From Pollenia angustigena (taxonomy: Eukaryota > Arthropoda > Insecta > Diptera > Polleniidae), in assembly GCA_930367215.1 (NCBI GenBank), contig OV884056.1, positions 119,471,194-119,535,193 of the forward strand: DNA of 64,000 nucleotides, read 5' to 3'. This document shows positions 53,341 to 64,000 of the stretch, piece after piece. A program made the position numbers and the translations under genes. The notes under the pieces are model-generated. The model was given only the letters and a program-made list of their open reading frames with translations. It was not told the DNA's origin and ran no database searches. Each line of letters starts with the position of its first letter. Within the stretch, counting starts at the first letter, position 1.

Positions 53341-53765
53341 AATTTGGCAAAACTTTCTTTTTTTCTCAAAAATTTAAGAAAATAATTTGATTTATAATTC
53401 CATATAAAGATTTAATAAATTGATTTAATATTAATTTGGCAAAAATTTCTTTATTTCTCATCAAATTAAGAAATAATTTTGATTTTAATTTCATGCAAGG
53501 ATTTTATAAAATAAACTTAAAATAATTTGGCAAAAATTTCTTTATTTCTCAAAACTTTAAGAAATAAATGTGATTTATAATTCCATACAAAGATTTAATA
53601 AATTAAAAATTAGTTTGGCAAAAACTTCTTTATTTCTCAAAAATTTAAGAAATAATTGGATTTATAATTTTATACAAAGATTTAATAAACTCAATTAAAA
53701 ATAATTTAGCAAACATTGCTTCATTTCTCATACTATATGGAATAATTTTGATTTATAGTCTTAAC
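53341..53765 (+). repeat. 90-bp tandem repeat in the BEL leader
   Basis: Five units start near 53341, 53433, 53524, 53612 and 53703 with AATTTGGCAAAAATTTCTTT, then ATTTCTCA and AAGATTTAATAAA. A second short repeat (AAAGGCTTTTGCGAATT...CCAAGCCA) appears twice at about 54000-54090. Both precede gag. Confidence 0.8.
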
Positions 53766-54288
53766 GAAACTTAATGTAAATGAATTAGGCAACAAATTTC
53801 TAACGTTAAAAGTGAATTCCATACTACAACACAAAATTCAAATTTGGCATCAAAAATTTTAATTTATATCACTTGATGCAAACGTGAAAAGCAAATCAAC
53901 AGGTAACATTTATACAATTCTGTAGATCTCTCAGAACGATTCTAAACACAGTCCATTGATACCATTAAATAAAAGAAAACTTTCTCATTTATCTCAATTT
54001 AAAGGCTTTTGCGAATTCACATTCCAAGCCAGTTTACGCTTATACTTACTCCAGTAAAAGGCTTTTGCGAATTAAAAATTCCAAGCCATTCTTCGACTAG
54101 CTAACTTACACTCTAAACCGCTAAATATTTTTTCTGGTGGAACTTAATAGATTCCCAATCTATACTTTTTCATACCGCTCATATAACCGCAATTTAAAAT
54201 TTCTTACATTATAATATCCCTTAAAATAGTTCTAATCGAACTTGTTTTTTCCCCCTTTTCGCGTAGTAACTTCTATAATTTTCACAAT

Positions 54289-55990
54289 GGCTTCTCCAGA
54301 CCACAGATTTGCATTTGATGCGAAAAATTTAATAGCATTTTGCAAAAGGAATGACGTACAAGATTCGTCGGCACAATCCGAAGCGCTTTTAGACCTCAAA
54401 ATGAGAGATATTGACGGCCGCTGGAACAAAGTGGAAAAATCATATGAGGATTTAATGCTTTCAGATCAAGGCGAAGAAATTAAAACGACAGCCCAAGAAC
54501 AGTATGACGCATGTGTAGACATGTATTATCTCACTATCTCAAAACTTCTTGACATAATAAAACCGCATAGAGAAAGCATTAATCCTCGCATAAGTTCAGC
54601 TTCTGTGATCAATAACGTTTCAGAAGAAACATTTAATACATGCCTCAAACTGCCTCCGTGCGATACCCAAACTTTCTCAGGAAGTTATGAGGAATGGCCT
54701 GCCTTCCGTGACATGTTCACAGCAGTCTATATCAATCACCCAAGATTGACATGCGCTGAAAAATTATATAATCTGAGAAATAAGACTACAGGAACAGCGG
54801 GATCAATTGTAAACAGATTTCCCCTTATAGGTAATAATTTCAATTTAGCCTGGGAAGCTCTTAGGTCCCGATATGAAAATGTGAGGGTTTTAGTCGACAA
54901 TCAAATTCGAAATCTTTTCAACATGCCTGTTGCAATTGTCGAAGATAGCAAATCCCTGCAAAGAATTCACAGTTCTGTAACGGATTGTTTGGCAATGTTG
55001 CAAGCATTAGGTATGTCTTCAGAAGGCTGGGATCCCATATTAGTGAACCTTATTTATTCAAAACTACCACACGAAACACTAGCTCAATGGGAACAGTCTC
55101 TTAATGCTAGTAGAGATTTGCCAAAATGGTCCCAACTAAGCAATTTCATACTCAAGAGATGCGAGGTTGTTGAAAGAATTTCAACCATTAAACTCACAAA
55201 AACTTCATTTTCAAATCATTCCGAATCTCAGTCCCGAATTCAAACATATTCGTCTCAAGAGAAAATTAATTTAAGCTGTAAAATCTGTAATGAGGATCAC
55301 AGCCTTAAAACATGTCCTCAATTCCGCAAATTCTCAATACAAGAACGAGTCGATTTCGTTTTCAAAAATCAATTTTGCAATAATTGCCTATCAATGTCTC
55401 ATACTAAAACTAATTGCAAAAGCAAAAACACTTGTTTAAACTGTGGAAAGTCACATCATACTTTGCTTCACATGCGTCCCAACAATAATTCAAAGAAAAG
55501 TATTAATCAATCACTTAATAACAATAATACAGTTTCTCAAAATCAAAATTTCCACAATCAAGCCCAAATTCCACAATCTCACGAAATGTCTATGCAACCT
55601 TCACCTTCAAAGTCTGCAAAACCTTCCCAAATTCATTCCAATTACGCTGCAAATAACACCAATATTCTTCTACGAACAGCTCTCGTTAGAATAGAAAGTA
55701 GAGGAGAATTTTTCACAATTCGAGCACTTATAGACCCAGGCTCAGAAAGAACTTTTCTTTCAGAAAAAATACGAGCTCGGTTAAATCTCCCTTGTAGAAA
55801 ATCAAAGTTCGAAATTGTCGGAGTAGGTGGTCAAAGCCAAACAGCGGATAAGGAGTGTGACCTTACTCTCGTGTCACAACAAAATAACTTTCGACTCCAA
55901 ATATCAGCGATAATACTCCCTAAAGTTACAAATAAAATACCCTCGGCCTCTTTCCCCTACCCTACTTTAACATTTCCTCTTCCATTGACC
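54289..55990 (+). CDS. gag: BEL gag and protease
   Basis: ATG 54289 (MASPDHRFAFDAKNL) opens a gag of BEL/Pao type: a helical N-terminus, then LPPCDTQTFSGSYEEWPAFRD, the typical DUF1759-like capsid region (LYNLRNKTTGTAGSIVNRFP). Next come three zinc-binding clusters (CKICNEDHSLKTC, CNNCLSMSHTKTNC, CLNCGKSHHTLLH) and an aspartic protease with ALIDPGSERTFLSE. BEL elements normally encode gag-pol as one ORF; here the frame is lost near 55980, after the protease, by a one-base change, and the frame runs on to a stop at 56023. It can still specify gag and protease. Confidence 0.85.
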
Positions 55991-58900
55991 TTATTTTGGG
56001 AAATGACAGTGAAAGATTTATAAATCTCGATGGCATTAAAAGGGATGTTTGCGGTTCCGCTTCAGCTTATAGAACCGTTTTTGGATGGGTTCTTAGCGGA
56101 CCTATTCAAACACTGCCAATATTCTCATTTTCATCTCTCGCAAGCTCTCCGGAAACCTTAAACACAAATGATTTACTACGAAAATTTTGGGAGCAAGAAG
56201 AAGTTCCGACAGCTCAGCCAATCTCTTCGGATGATGCATATTGTGAAGAATTTTATGCTAAAACGACAAAACGTCTCCCTGACGGTCGTTACATGGTACG
56301 ATTGCCATTTAAAAGGGAATTCCCAAAAACAAAATTTCTTGGTTCCTCAAGATTTATAGCCCTAAGCCAATACATGCGAATGGAGCAAACTCTGACCAAA
56401 AATCCATCTCTCCATTTCCAATATAACGAAGTTCTTAATGAATATCTTACATTGGATCACATGGAAGAAACCACATCTCGGGAATACTTCGCGGAAAATA
56501 AGTGTAATTCATTCTATCTTCCACATCACGCTGTCATTCGCCCAGACAGTAAAACTACCAAGGTTCGTGTAGTTTTTAATGCATCTCGCAAAACAAAATC
56601 TGGTCTCTCTCTCAACGATGTACTATATACAGGTCCCACTTTACAAGCAGACTTAATAACTATCATACTGAATTGGCGATTTTACAGGTTTGTCTTCAGC
56701 GGTGATATTCAAAAAATGTACAGACAAATCCTGATAGACCCACGCGACAGGCCATTTCAACGAATTTTATTCCAAAGGTCCCCCCGAGAGGCTGTCAGAG
56801 ACTATCAGCTCAAAACGGTGACATTTGGTATTAACTGCGCGCCTTTTCTGGCAATCCGAACTCTTGAACAATTAGCCTCAGATACTCAAGAGATCTTCCC
56901 AAAAGCTTCTCAAATTTTACGTAAAGAAACATATGTTGATGATATACTCGCTGGAGGTCATTCAATTGAGAGTGCTAGAGAATCACAACAACAGCTTATC
57001 CGATCTCTCGAATCGGCTGGGTTTCTTTTAAAAAAACTCACATCGAACAACTCTCGTTAGTTAGAATCATTTCCAAGAGAAGACTTATATGATTCAAATT
57101 TTCTTAAATTCCATGATTCGAGTTCCACGAAAACTCTCGGTATTCGTTGGAATGCACTTACAGACTACTTTACCTACTCTTTTGAACCTATTCCTGAGGT
57201 TAGTAGCGCCACTAAACGTCAAATATTATCATCCATCGCCAAATTATTTGATCCAGCAGGTTGGATCTCTCCTGTAATCATAAAAGGTAAAATTCTTATT
57301 CAACAACTTTGGCTGGAAAAGATTGATTGGGATGAGTCTGTGAGTGAAGAATCTCTCCGAATCTGGAATGAACTAATTAGAGATATGCCATTCGTAGAAA
57401 AAATCCAAATTCCGCGTTGGATACAGTTCACTCCCGTTGATAAAATCCAAGTTCATGGATTCTGTGATGCCTCCAAAATGGCATACTGTGCTGCAGTATA
57501 CATTCGTGTGCAAACATCTGCTACGGCATTTTCAAATTTACTTGTCTCCAAAAGTAAAGTTGCTCCTCTAGCAGCAATAACCCTACCAAGGCTAGAGTTG
57601 TCCGGAGCCTTGCTCGTAGCTAAACTCACGGCTCATATAATCACATCCCTGAATTTAAAAAACGTTGACACTTTTCTATGGAGTGACTCTTCGATTGTGC
57701 TGGGATGGTTAGCAAAGCCGCCAGCAACATGGAAAGAAATATACGTTTCTAATCGCGTCTCTCAAATACACAGCTACTACCGAATGCTAAATGGCGCCAT
57801 GTACCCACACATTTTAATCCCGCTGATTTCGGACCAAGAGGTTGTAAACCTCAAGAAATAATTGTTGATAGTCTGTGGTGGACCGGACCTCCGTGGCTCA
57901 CGAATCCAGCGTCCGAATGGCCAAAGGTCAATTCATTCAATCCTACTAACTCCATCCGAATTTCCTCTTTAAAACCTAAATTCATCCATGATGAACGAGT
58001 TTTATCCCATCCTTTACACATTAATGCCAACAGCGCACAATTGACCACTAATTATGTCGATATTTTTTCCAACTTCTCTTCCTATACTCGAGCCCTACGA
58101 GTCCTGTCATATGTTTTTCGCTACATAAGACGTTTTAAGCCGTCTTTCGCTAACCAAAACGTTCCAATTAACTATGATAGCATTGATCTCAGTCAAGTTG
58201 AAATTAATTTGGTCAAAACGAGAATAATATTGTTGGCCCAAAGACATTGGTACAAAACAGAACACTGCGCCTTGTCCAAATCCGAATCAGTACCAAAAGA
58301 AAGTTCCCTATTCACACTAAATCCCTTCCTTGATACAAATGGCCTTTTACGAGTCAACGGAAGATTGGCAAATTCTACATTGTCCTATAATGAACGATTC
58401 CCGATTATCCTACCAAGCCATTCTCAATTTTGTAATTTATTTCTACTACATTTACATAACTTTTTAGCTCATGCAGAATGTCAGTTGATGTGTCGTATGG
58501 TACAAAGCGAATTCTACATACCACGCCTTAAACTGCGCATCCGTAAAATTATAAGATACTGCAAACCTTGTATAATTTACAAACGAAAATCTTGCGCTCA
58601 AATTATGGCAGCACTGCCCGCGGAACAATGTACACTGTCACTGCCTTTTCATACCACTGGCATAGATTTCGCTGGACCGTTTGAGCTAAAAAGTACTACT
58701 CTGCGAAACTCGTCCACTTTCAAAGCGTATGTATGCGTATTTGTGTGTTTCGCCACAAAGGCTGCTCACCTGGAAGTCTGTTCCAATCTCTCTACGGCTG
58801 CTTTCTAAGCCACCTTTGCTAGGTTTGTCGGACGTCGGGGCCTACCGCGTAAAGTCATTTCCGATAATGGCCGGAATTTTGTAGGGGCAAGCCGTGCCCT

Positions 58901-59580
58901 TCGAAGAGACTTTTTTACCTTTTTACAGACCGTATCTCACGATGTTGCGCAAAAATATGTCACCCATGGTTTCGAATGGTCCTTTATACCCCCTCACGCT
59001 CCTCACATGGGAGGGTTATGGGAGGCGGCCGTAAAGAGCTTTAAATTTCACTTAAAACGAGTCGCAGGTGCTCATCGCTTTAGTTTTGAAGAATTTACCA
59101 CCGTTTTAGTTAGAATTGAAGGAGTTCTCAACTCCAGACCTATATCTGCCTTGTCCGAAAACCTGCGACTTGACCGCCCTAACTCCCGGACATTTTCTAA
59201 GGGGCGGTCCTATTATGGCACTTCCAGAGCCAGCAGCTGAAAACCTTTCCTTGATCACTAGATGGGAAAAACTTAAAGCCATCCATCACCAATTCGCTAT
59301 TCAATGGAAAGAGGATTATCTAAAATCACTCCATAAACGATATAAATGGAAATTTTGTGTGCCAAATTTACAAATAGGTGATTTTGTGATTCTAATCGAC
59401 GACCTTCTTCCGCCTTGTGCATGGCGCCTCGGCAGAATCGAAAGGGTTCACAAGGGACCTGATCAACATGTCCGAGTAGTAGAGGTCCGTACGGACGTAG
59501 GAACTTTAACTCGGCCAATCACAAAGTTGTGTTATTTACCCTATAACCGGGATCAGTATCCCGACGTTAATGTAGATTAA
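55991..59580 (+). pseudogene. pol: BEL pol: RT, RNase H, integrase (broken)
   Basis: Continues the ORF in other frames. RT: VVFNASRKTKSGLSLNDVL, FSGDIQKMYRQI and catalytic YVDDILAGG (56933). RNase H: HGFCDASKMAYCAAVY (57450) and LWSDSSIVLGWL (57680). Integrase: HLHNFLAHAE...CKPC zinc region (about 58450-58580), TGIDFAGPF (58660), ISDNGRNF (58858) and MGGLWEAAVK (59007). Breaks seen: TAG at 57058-57060, a frameshift near 57768, TAA at 58806-58808, and a frameshift near 59165, plus the one near 55980. All catalytic motifs are otherwise in place, so inactivation is fairly recent. Confidence 0.87.
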
Positions 59581-59699
59581 TCTTTCCACACACAATTTCA
59601 CATCATCATCACTTTATCATTTCATTCCATTCCCCTAATCTTCAGTTTACTCATCAATTTCTATTTATCCTTCTTTAGTTACCGTCATCAAACCCCCAG

Positions 59700-60135
59700 G
59701 AATCCCAACATACACAAGTGCCAAGTGTGTTTCCGGTATCACTCGCTCCGCTTTTGCCGAAAGTTTCTTGTCATGAACTCCACCAAGCGCAACCACGTTG
59801 TCAGGCACCACAAATATTGCCTTAATTGTTTGGCGCGTTCTCATGTTGTCCGAAATTGTCGGAGCCCAGACACCTGCCTCGAATGTGGCTCGCTGCACCA
59901 CACTCTTCTTCATCCTGATCGTCACCCTCGGGTACAGCCGCCTCAGAGATCCATTAGTGAACGAGTTGGTCAACGTGATGCAGTATCCAGTCGGTCCAAG
60001 AACAAGGCACCAAGCCGCAGGAAGCCCAAACGATCGAAACCACCCACCAGAATAGGTCGGCCTAACCAAAAGGTCCTGTCCGAAGCAATACGGTCTTTAG
60101 CTGCCGTCTTATGTGAAACCACAACTACAGTTTGA
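59700..60135 (+). CDS. BEL 3' ORF with gag-like zinc knuckles
   Basis: Lies between integrase and the 3' LTR. From the frame start near 59700, or from ATG 59725, it encodes about 137-145 codons with three zinc clusters in the same order as the gag: CQVCFRYHSLRFC, CLNCLARSHVVRNC and CLECGSLHHTLLH, followed by a very basic Arg/Lys/Pro-rich tail and a short hydrophobic end. The layout copies the gag nucleocapsid module but the sequence is distinct and less AT-rich. It probably is a nucleic-acid-binding accessory protein, or an inactive capture from another BEL element. The frame is open. Confidence 0.65.
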
Positions 60136-60148
60136 ATTGCAGTGCTGC

Positions 60149-60162
60149 AAGGAGTGGCGGCA
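60149..60162 (+). promoter_or_regulatory. BEL polypurine tract (probable)
   Basis: AAGGAGTGGCGGCA ends at the start of the 3' LTR (TGTATAAATT at 60163). Confidence 0.5.
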
Positions 60163-60761
60163 TGTATAAATTAGAATAAAGCTTTGTATTTTTGATTTTT
60201 TTTAAATATTAAATTTACTACTAATAACTTGTAACGGCTGTCTTTGAAGTTTTTATTTATATAGTTTGAAAAGCCCTGAATTTACTTGTCAAAACCCTAT
60301 TACATTTTATTTATCGGATAAATTAACATTGTATCTTGTCAATTTAAACCGCCAAGTATAAGTAGCCATTTTAATTTACTAAGCCTTGATGGCACCCAAT
60401 TAGCCTAAACTTAACTTACTTGAATTTTATTCGGGCTAAGGTGAGCATCTCTTGCTTCAAATAAACTGAATTGTCTTAAACTGATCCATTGTATTGTCTT
60501 TTATTTCTGCCGCTATTACATATCGGTATAATTTCTCATCCACGGAGAAATTATAAGATTTGGATATACTAACTGATTTCCAGTGCAACTACCATTGTGG
60601 TCTCCATAGGATTTCCTCTCTACCAGAGCTTAATTATCGTCCCTCATCTTATTAATTAAACCCCGCTCCCATAGTTAGGGACACTGGCTCCGAAAAATAT
60701 GCCTACACCCCGAAATACTTTTGGTTGGCATTCACTCAACAACCAACTAATATTTTATTCA
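60163..60761 (+). repeat. BEL 3' LTR
   Basis: 599 bp, TGTATAAATTAGAATAAAGC to TTTTATTCA. It is followed by the target duplication GTGTG and then LOA coding sequence. Confidence 0.93.
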
Positions 60762-62229
60762 GTGTGAGATGTCTTCCCACTCTTGGGGATGAAGACGATC
60801 TTATATGTTGTCCAAGTTGATGGGACATATGAGAGACTCAGGCAGGCTCTAAAAATTGCCAAGAGCCATGGCATCAATATTCCCAGGTTCTTTTGTAGAT
60901 CCGCTGGGATAATGCCATCCGGACCTGGAGATTTAAAGGGATGGAAGCTTTTGACCGCCCATTCCACACGATGGCGAGTTATCGGAATATTAGTGATATC
61001 CCGAGTGCCCGTAAATGTTACCTCCCTAGGCACATCATCAGTGCAACCTGGGAAGTGTGTATTCATCAGGACCTCAAGGGAGTCCCGACTGTTTGTGGTC
61101 CAGGATCCGTCCATCTTCCGTATATACGATGGAATAGCTGGTTTAGAGGATAAAATCTTACGTAGCCGACTTGTCTCCGAGGAGTTTTCCACGTCGCTGC
61201 AGAAATTCCTCCATGACTGTCTCTTGGCCTTCCTTATAAGATTTTTGAATCCATTTACTGAGGACTTGTAACTGTTCCAAACACCATTACGTTTTGCCTC
61301 ATTAAAGAGTTTCCTGCTTTCTTTGCGTTTTTCAGCAATCTCCGCATTCCACCATATGGGCTTAGCTTTGCCCTTCCTGTCGATTCTTTTACAGGATTCG
61401 TTCGTTGCCTCAATTAAGACACCAGTCAAAGACTCCACTGCGGAGTCGAGCATGGACACACTGTCTATGAGAACCGGGCCCATAGGCAGCTTGTCCTCGA
61501 GTACACTCGCATAGATAGACCAGTTGGTCCTTCTTCTATTCGTGTAGGGCTTAGCTGAATCAACTCTAAAGGAGAAATTGAAATCAATATACATGTGATC
61601 AGAGAAGGAACAGTCCTTTGACACATTCCAATCGCTAATCATATCCGCGAACTTATCACTAATAAGCGTAACATCAAGAACCTCCCTTCTGTTAGTTACA
61701 ATAAAGGTGGGCTCACTACCCCTATTAACTACTGTTAGTTCATTTTCTACTATGAAGTCCAAAAGCGACTCACCTCGTGGATTGACATCCGAGCTTCCCC
61801 AGATGGTATGATGTGCATTAGCATCAGCACATATTATTAGGGGGATGTTGCGCCTGCTGGCATACGACATCGCCTTCCTGGTTGTGGAGTTTGGTGGATT
61901 AGCACCCGATCGTGTGCCATGTAGCAGCTCATAAACCAAACTGTTCTGGTTCTGCATTCTACTGCGACAGTGCAGGTGTCCTTATCGCTAAAATCAGAAA
62001 GAATGAAAGCTTTAAGGATGTTTTTGACCATAACGCAAGCCCTGGTCTTACCTTGATCGGCTGCGTACAGAGTATTATAGCCGTCTAAACTGAGTCCGCA
62101 AACCCTGTCTCTATACAACAATGGTTCTTGGATACATATAAGCTCCTCTCTGCCTGAAGCCAATCGGAGGAGAAGGGCAGCTGACGCCGCTTTAGAGTGA
62201 TGAAGGTTGATTTGTGTAACCTTCATCAT
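60755..62229 (-). pseudogene. LOA ORF2 N-terminus: AP endonuclease and linker
   Basis: Minus strand. 61837-62229 carries the first part of the AP endonuclease (QINLHHSKAASAALL; ELICIQEPLLY with the catalytic Glu; DGYNTLYA). A frameshift near 61910 moves it into 60755-61957, which has the rest (CADANAHHTIWGSSDVNPRG with the catalytic Asp/Asn, and CSFSDHMYI with the SDH motif) and a linker with FKSPGPDGIIPADLQ leading to the RT. It stops where the BEL LTR begins. All endonuclease motifs are visible, but the frameshift prevents a full product. Confidence 0.85.
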
Positions 62230-63766
62230 AGTTCATCGCTATGGACGACTGTGACGTTGGCATCCTCTTGGTCGTCGTCCGATTCCAGAAGGATGTCCTC
62301 ATCGTCCGCCACTTCCATCTTGCCAAAGAAGTCACCCACAAGTCCACTGACCGATTGAGTGTCTTCATTGGCCGATGACGTAGCGGAATCGTCTTCCATA
62401 TGCTCCGTTAATGCTGTTGCTGTTGTGGTAGTCACCGGAGCTTGAGGCTTCCCTTTGTCATCACCTTTGTAGACTCGGAGGAAGATAGTTCCAAATCCAT
62501 AGAATATCTTCCCCTGTTTCTTCCGAAGTGACGGCAGAGAGTCACTGTTTATTATAACAGTGGCCTTCCTGGACTCTTCAACAGATTCAGAAACCCTCAC
62601 TACTTTCCAGTCCTGTGTGTGTAGCTGGGGGTTACTGATCTGTATAATTTCCAGGATCTCCTTGGGGTCGGATGGCTCATCGGGGATCTTGGCAATAGAT
62701 CTAGGCCTTTGTGGTACATCGGCCAGAGGTATTGCCTCAATCTAAGCGCCCTGCCAAACTTCCCCCAGGGACTCCACGGCAGCGTTGAACGCTCATCTGC
62801 ACACGCTATCAGTTTAATGTGACCTTGATACCAGCCGGCATCTTCACATTGTGGTGGTGGTCCAGGGATACCCCTTAAGACATTTAGGAACGCCGTACTA
62901 AGTGCGACGACAACCAGCTTCCAGTTCTTGGATTAAATGGTGCCGTCACTGGCGTTGCGGTCAATGATCGCCCAAATGAGGTGGTCTTTAGCCACATCTT
63001 TGTACGACCTGTCTTGCGGCCGTTGAGGCGTATATTTGGACCGTTTAGTCCCAGGAAGTGTGTCCTCCCCTGACCGTTGCCGTTTAGGCGCTGCTTCGGT
63101 TGGCTTCCGTTCAGGATTGCCTTCCTCTGCAGAGGGAGGTCCACGTTTTAAACCCTCAATATGGGTTTTTGCCCACTGAAGAGAAGTTTTCTCCTGCTCA
63201 GTGAGCTCACCAACCGGTTTTTCACCAAGTCGGCTAATGATTTTGTAGGCGGAGCGCCTGGTTGTGAAGGCCCGTTTAGATGCATTTATGTGCCTTTGGG
63301 GTTTTTTGGTAGGTGCCGTAGAGGCTAAGGGAGGTGCATCAGAGAGCATCGAATCATTCTTCGTGTGCTCTCTTTGCACAGGTTTCGTCACATGGGAAGC
63401 TGGATTTCTGGCAGACTGAGTCTGTACCGTCAAGCCAGCACCCGAGGAAGGGGTTTTGACAGGTTTTTCTCCCGTCCGGACCTGGGAAGCCTTAGAGGTA
63501 CCTAGTTTCGAAGAACCCTGTACCAAGCTTGGTTTACGACCGCCTGACGGCTTAGTCGTGTGTTTTTGCGCACTAGTAGCTAACCGTCTAGCAGAGCCTG
63601 GCGCAACCACCTTGCTAGACGAGGTCTCTGTAGCATTCAACATACTGCAGCCTGATACCGACGCTGTAGTAGTAGGGTCTCCGGGGATTATGAAGCCCTT
63701 CGCCGGATACTTAGGGCATGCATTTTCGGACATTTCGGGGGGGGGGGGGGTGAATTGGGGTTGCAT
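62226..63766 (-). pseudogene. LOA ORF1 (gag-like, broken)
   Basis: Minus strand. 62933-63766 is a Pro/Ser/Lys-rich N-terminal part with a basic region (KRQRSGEDTLPGTKRSKYTP). The typical ORF1 core (NWKLVVVALSTAFLN ... QGHIKLIACADE) continues in another frame at about 62760-62935. 62226-62600 holds the C-terminal part and an acidic end (EVADDEDILLESDDDQEDAN). At least two frameshifts. ORF1 proteins of this clade bind RNA and help package the element. It ends four bases into ORF2 (ATG 62229), a tight overlap. Confidence 0.7.
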
Positions 63767-64000
63767 TTTATGCCTAACTGCCAGGCGAAAGAATATCTGC
63801 CGCTCCTCTGGAGACAGACGCAGACCATCAGCCGCTCAATATGAGAACAGACGCTGATGGATTTTATTGCGGACCGACGGCCTTCAGGAGGCCTAACAGT
63901 TGACCGTAAAAGGCCAGCGGACGCATAGTCATTAGCCGCTCCAACTAGGAGAAAACAGACGCTAATAGACAGGGGGGGTAGTTCTTGGTTCGTACTCGGT
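63738..64000 (-). other. LOA 5' region with repeated hairpins
   Basis: A G-run at 63739-63751, then two related blocks (near 63826-63862 and 63929-63971), each pairing CATCAGC...GCTGATG or ATTAGC...GCTAAT around GAACAGACGC. Probably the 5' UTR of the LOA element. The window ends before its 5' boundary. Confidence 0.45.

Larger units (their letters stand above)
40690..60761 (+). mobile_element. BEL/Pao LTR retrotransposon, interrupted by hAT and Gypsy
   Basis: Bounded by two LTRs of 600 and 599 bp and a 5-bp target duplication GTGTG (40685-40689; 60762-60766), the usual BEL/Pao size. Without the hAT insertion it is about 9.3 kb, in the range of roo-type elements. The order is LTR, long leader with tandem repeats, gag-protease, RT, RNase H, integrase, a zinc-knuckle ORF, and LTR. 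About nine differences between LTRs suggest moderate age. pol is broken, so it is not autonomous now. It sits in the RT of the LOA element. Confidence 0.93.
38492..64000 (-). mobile_element. LOA-clade non-LTR retrotransposon, split by a BEL element
   Basis: Read on the minus strand from beyond 63.8 kb: ORF1, AP endonuclease, then an interruption by the BEL element at 60762/40689, then RT, RNase H, zinc tail and 3' UTR. Without the insert the visible length is about 5.4 kb. The reading frame closes across the insertion (…KSGKTSHT | MAKDFRPISL), which proves it was one element. It carries frameshifts in ORF1 and in the endonuclease and a stop in RNase H, so it is inactive. The 5' end lies at or beyond the right window edge. 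Confidence 0.85.

Noticed and set aside
41290..54288. A host gene hidden in the long BEL leader
   Set aside because: The target duplications of hAT and Gypsy explain the length; the remaining leader has only repeats and no long ORF.
59665..60069. Minus-strand 134-codon ORF near the BEL 3' end
   Set aside because: The plus strand encodes ordered zinc clusters; the minus frame has no recognisable feature.

Overview
This window reads as nuclear DNA of a higher dipteran fly with a large, transposon-loaded genome. The evidence is the AT-rich non-coding sequence, split genes with GT-AG introns, an insect-type pinin gene, and dipteran transposon families: errantivirus-type Gypsy, BEL/Pao, LOA-clade and CR1/Jockey-like non-LTR elements, hAT, P-like and Tc1/mariner-type elements, and a Helitron. 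There are no operons, CRISPR arrays or bacterial features. I cannot name the species; a tephritid-like or other schizophoran fly is a guess.

Layout. 1-1995: a 181-bp satellite in two blocks separated by a 234-bp spacer, giving a repeat of about 1.32 kb. 2487-26290: a pinin (Pnn) orthologue on the + strand in three coding exons (2487-2620, 22829-23622, 26208-26290); the splice phases agree and give about 336 codons. Intron 1 is 20.2 kb and is a stack of transposons: a TIR element with a hairpin minisatellite, hAT-type elements, a Helitron, LOA debris, a TA-flanked TIR element, an EN-deleted non-LTR element and a P-superfamily relic. Intron 2 was short before a 2.5-kb hAT-like element with a degenerate 8-bp target-site duplication entered it.

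25497-39791: a near-identical direct tandem duplication of about 7.15 kb. Each copy carries pinin's last exon, transposon debris, a well-conserved-looking first exon of an unrecognised downstream gene (31078-31280 and 38225-38427) and the 3' end of a LOA-type element. Only about ten differences were seen between copies, so it is either very recent or an assembly artefact.

38.4-64.0 kb: a four-layer nest. A LOA-clade element (minus strand) is split by a BEL/Pao element (40690-60761, TSD GTGTG). The BEL leader is split by a non-coding hAT-like element (42177-52925, perfect 8-bp TSD GTTATTTC). The hAT is split by a structurally intact errantivirus-type Gypsy element with gag, pol and env (42656-50288, TSD CCTTAT). 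LTR divergence agrees with this order: one difference seen between the Gypsy LTRs, about nine between the BEL LTRs, and the BEL pol carries stops and frameshifts.

The host genes in view are pinin (splicing/exon-junction factor) and one unidentified 5' exon; the rest is repeats. I found no new multi-gene system. The most notable points are the duplicated gene boundary, the dated transposon nest, the errantivirus leader architecture, an extra zinc-knuckle ORF at the 3' end of the BEL element, and a hAT element whose ends carry the DREF-type TATCGATA motif.
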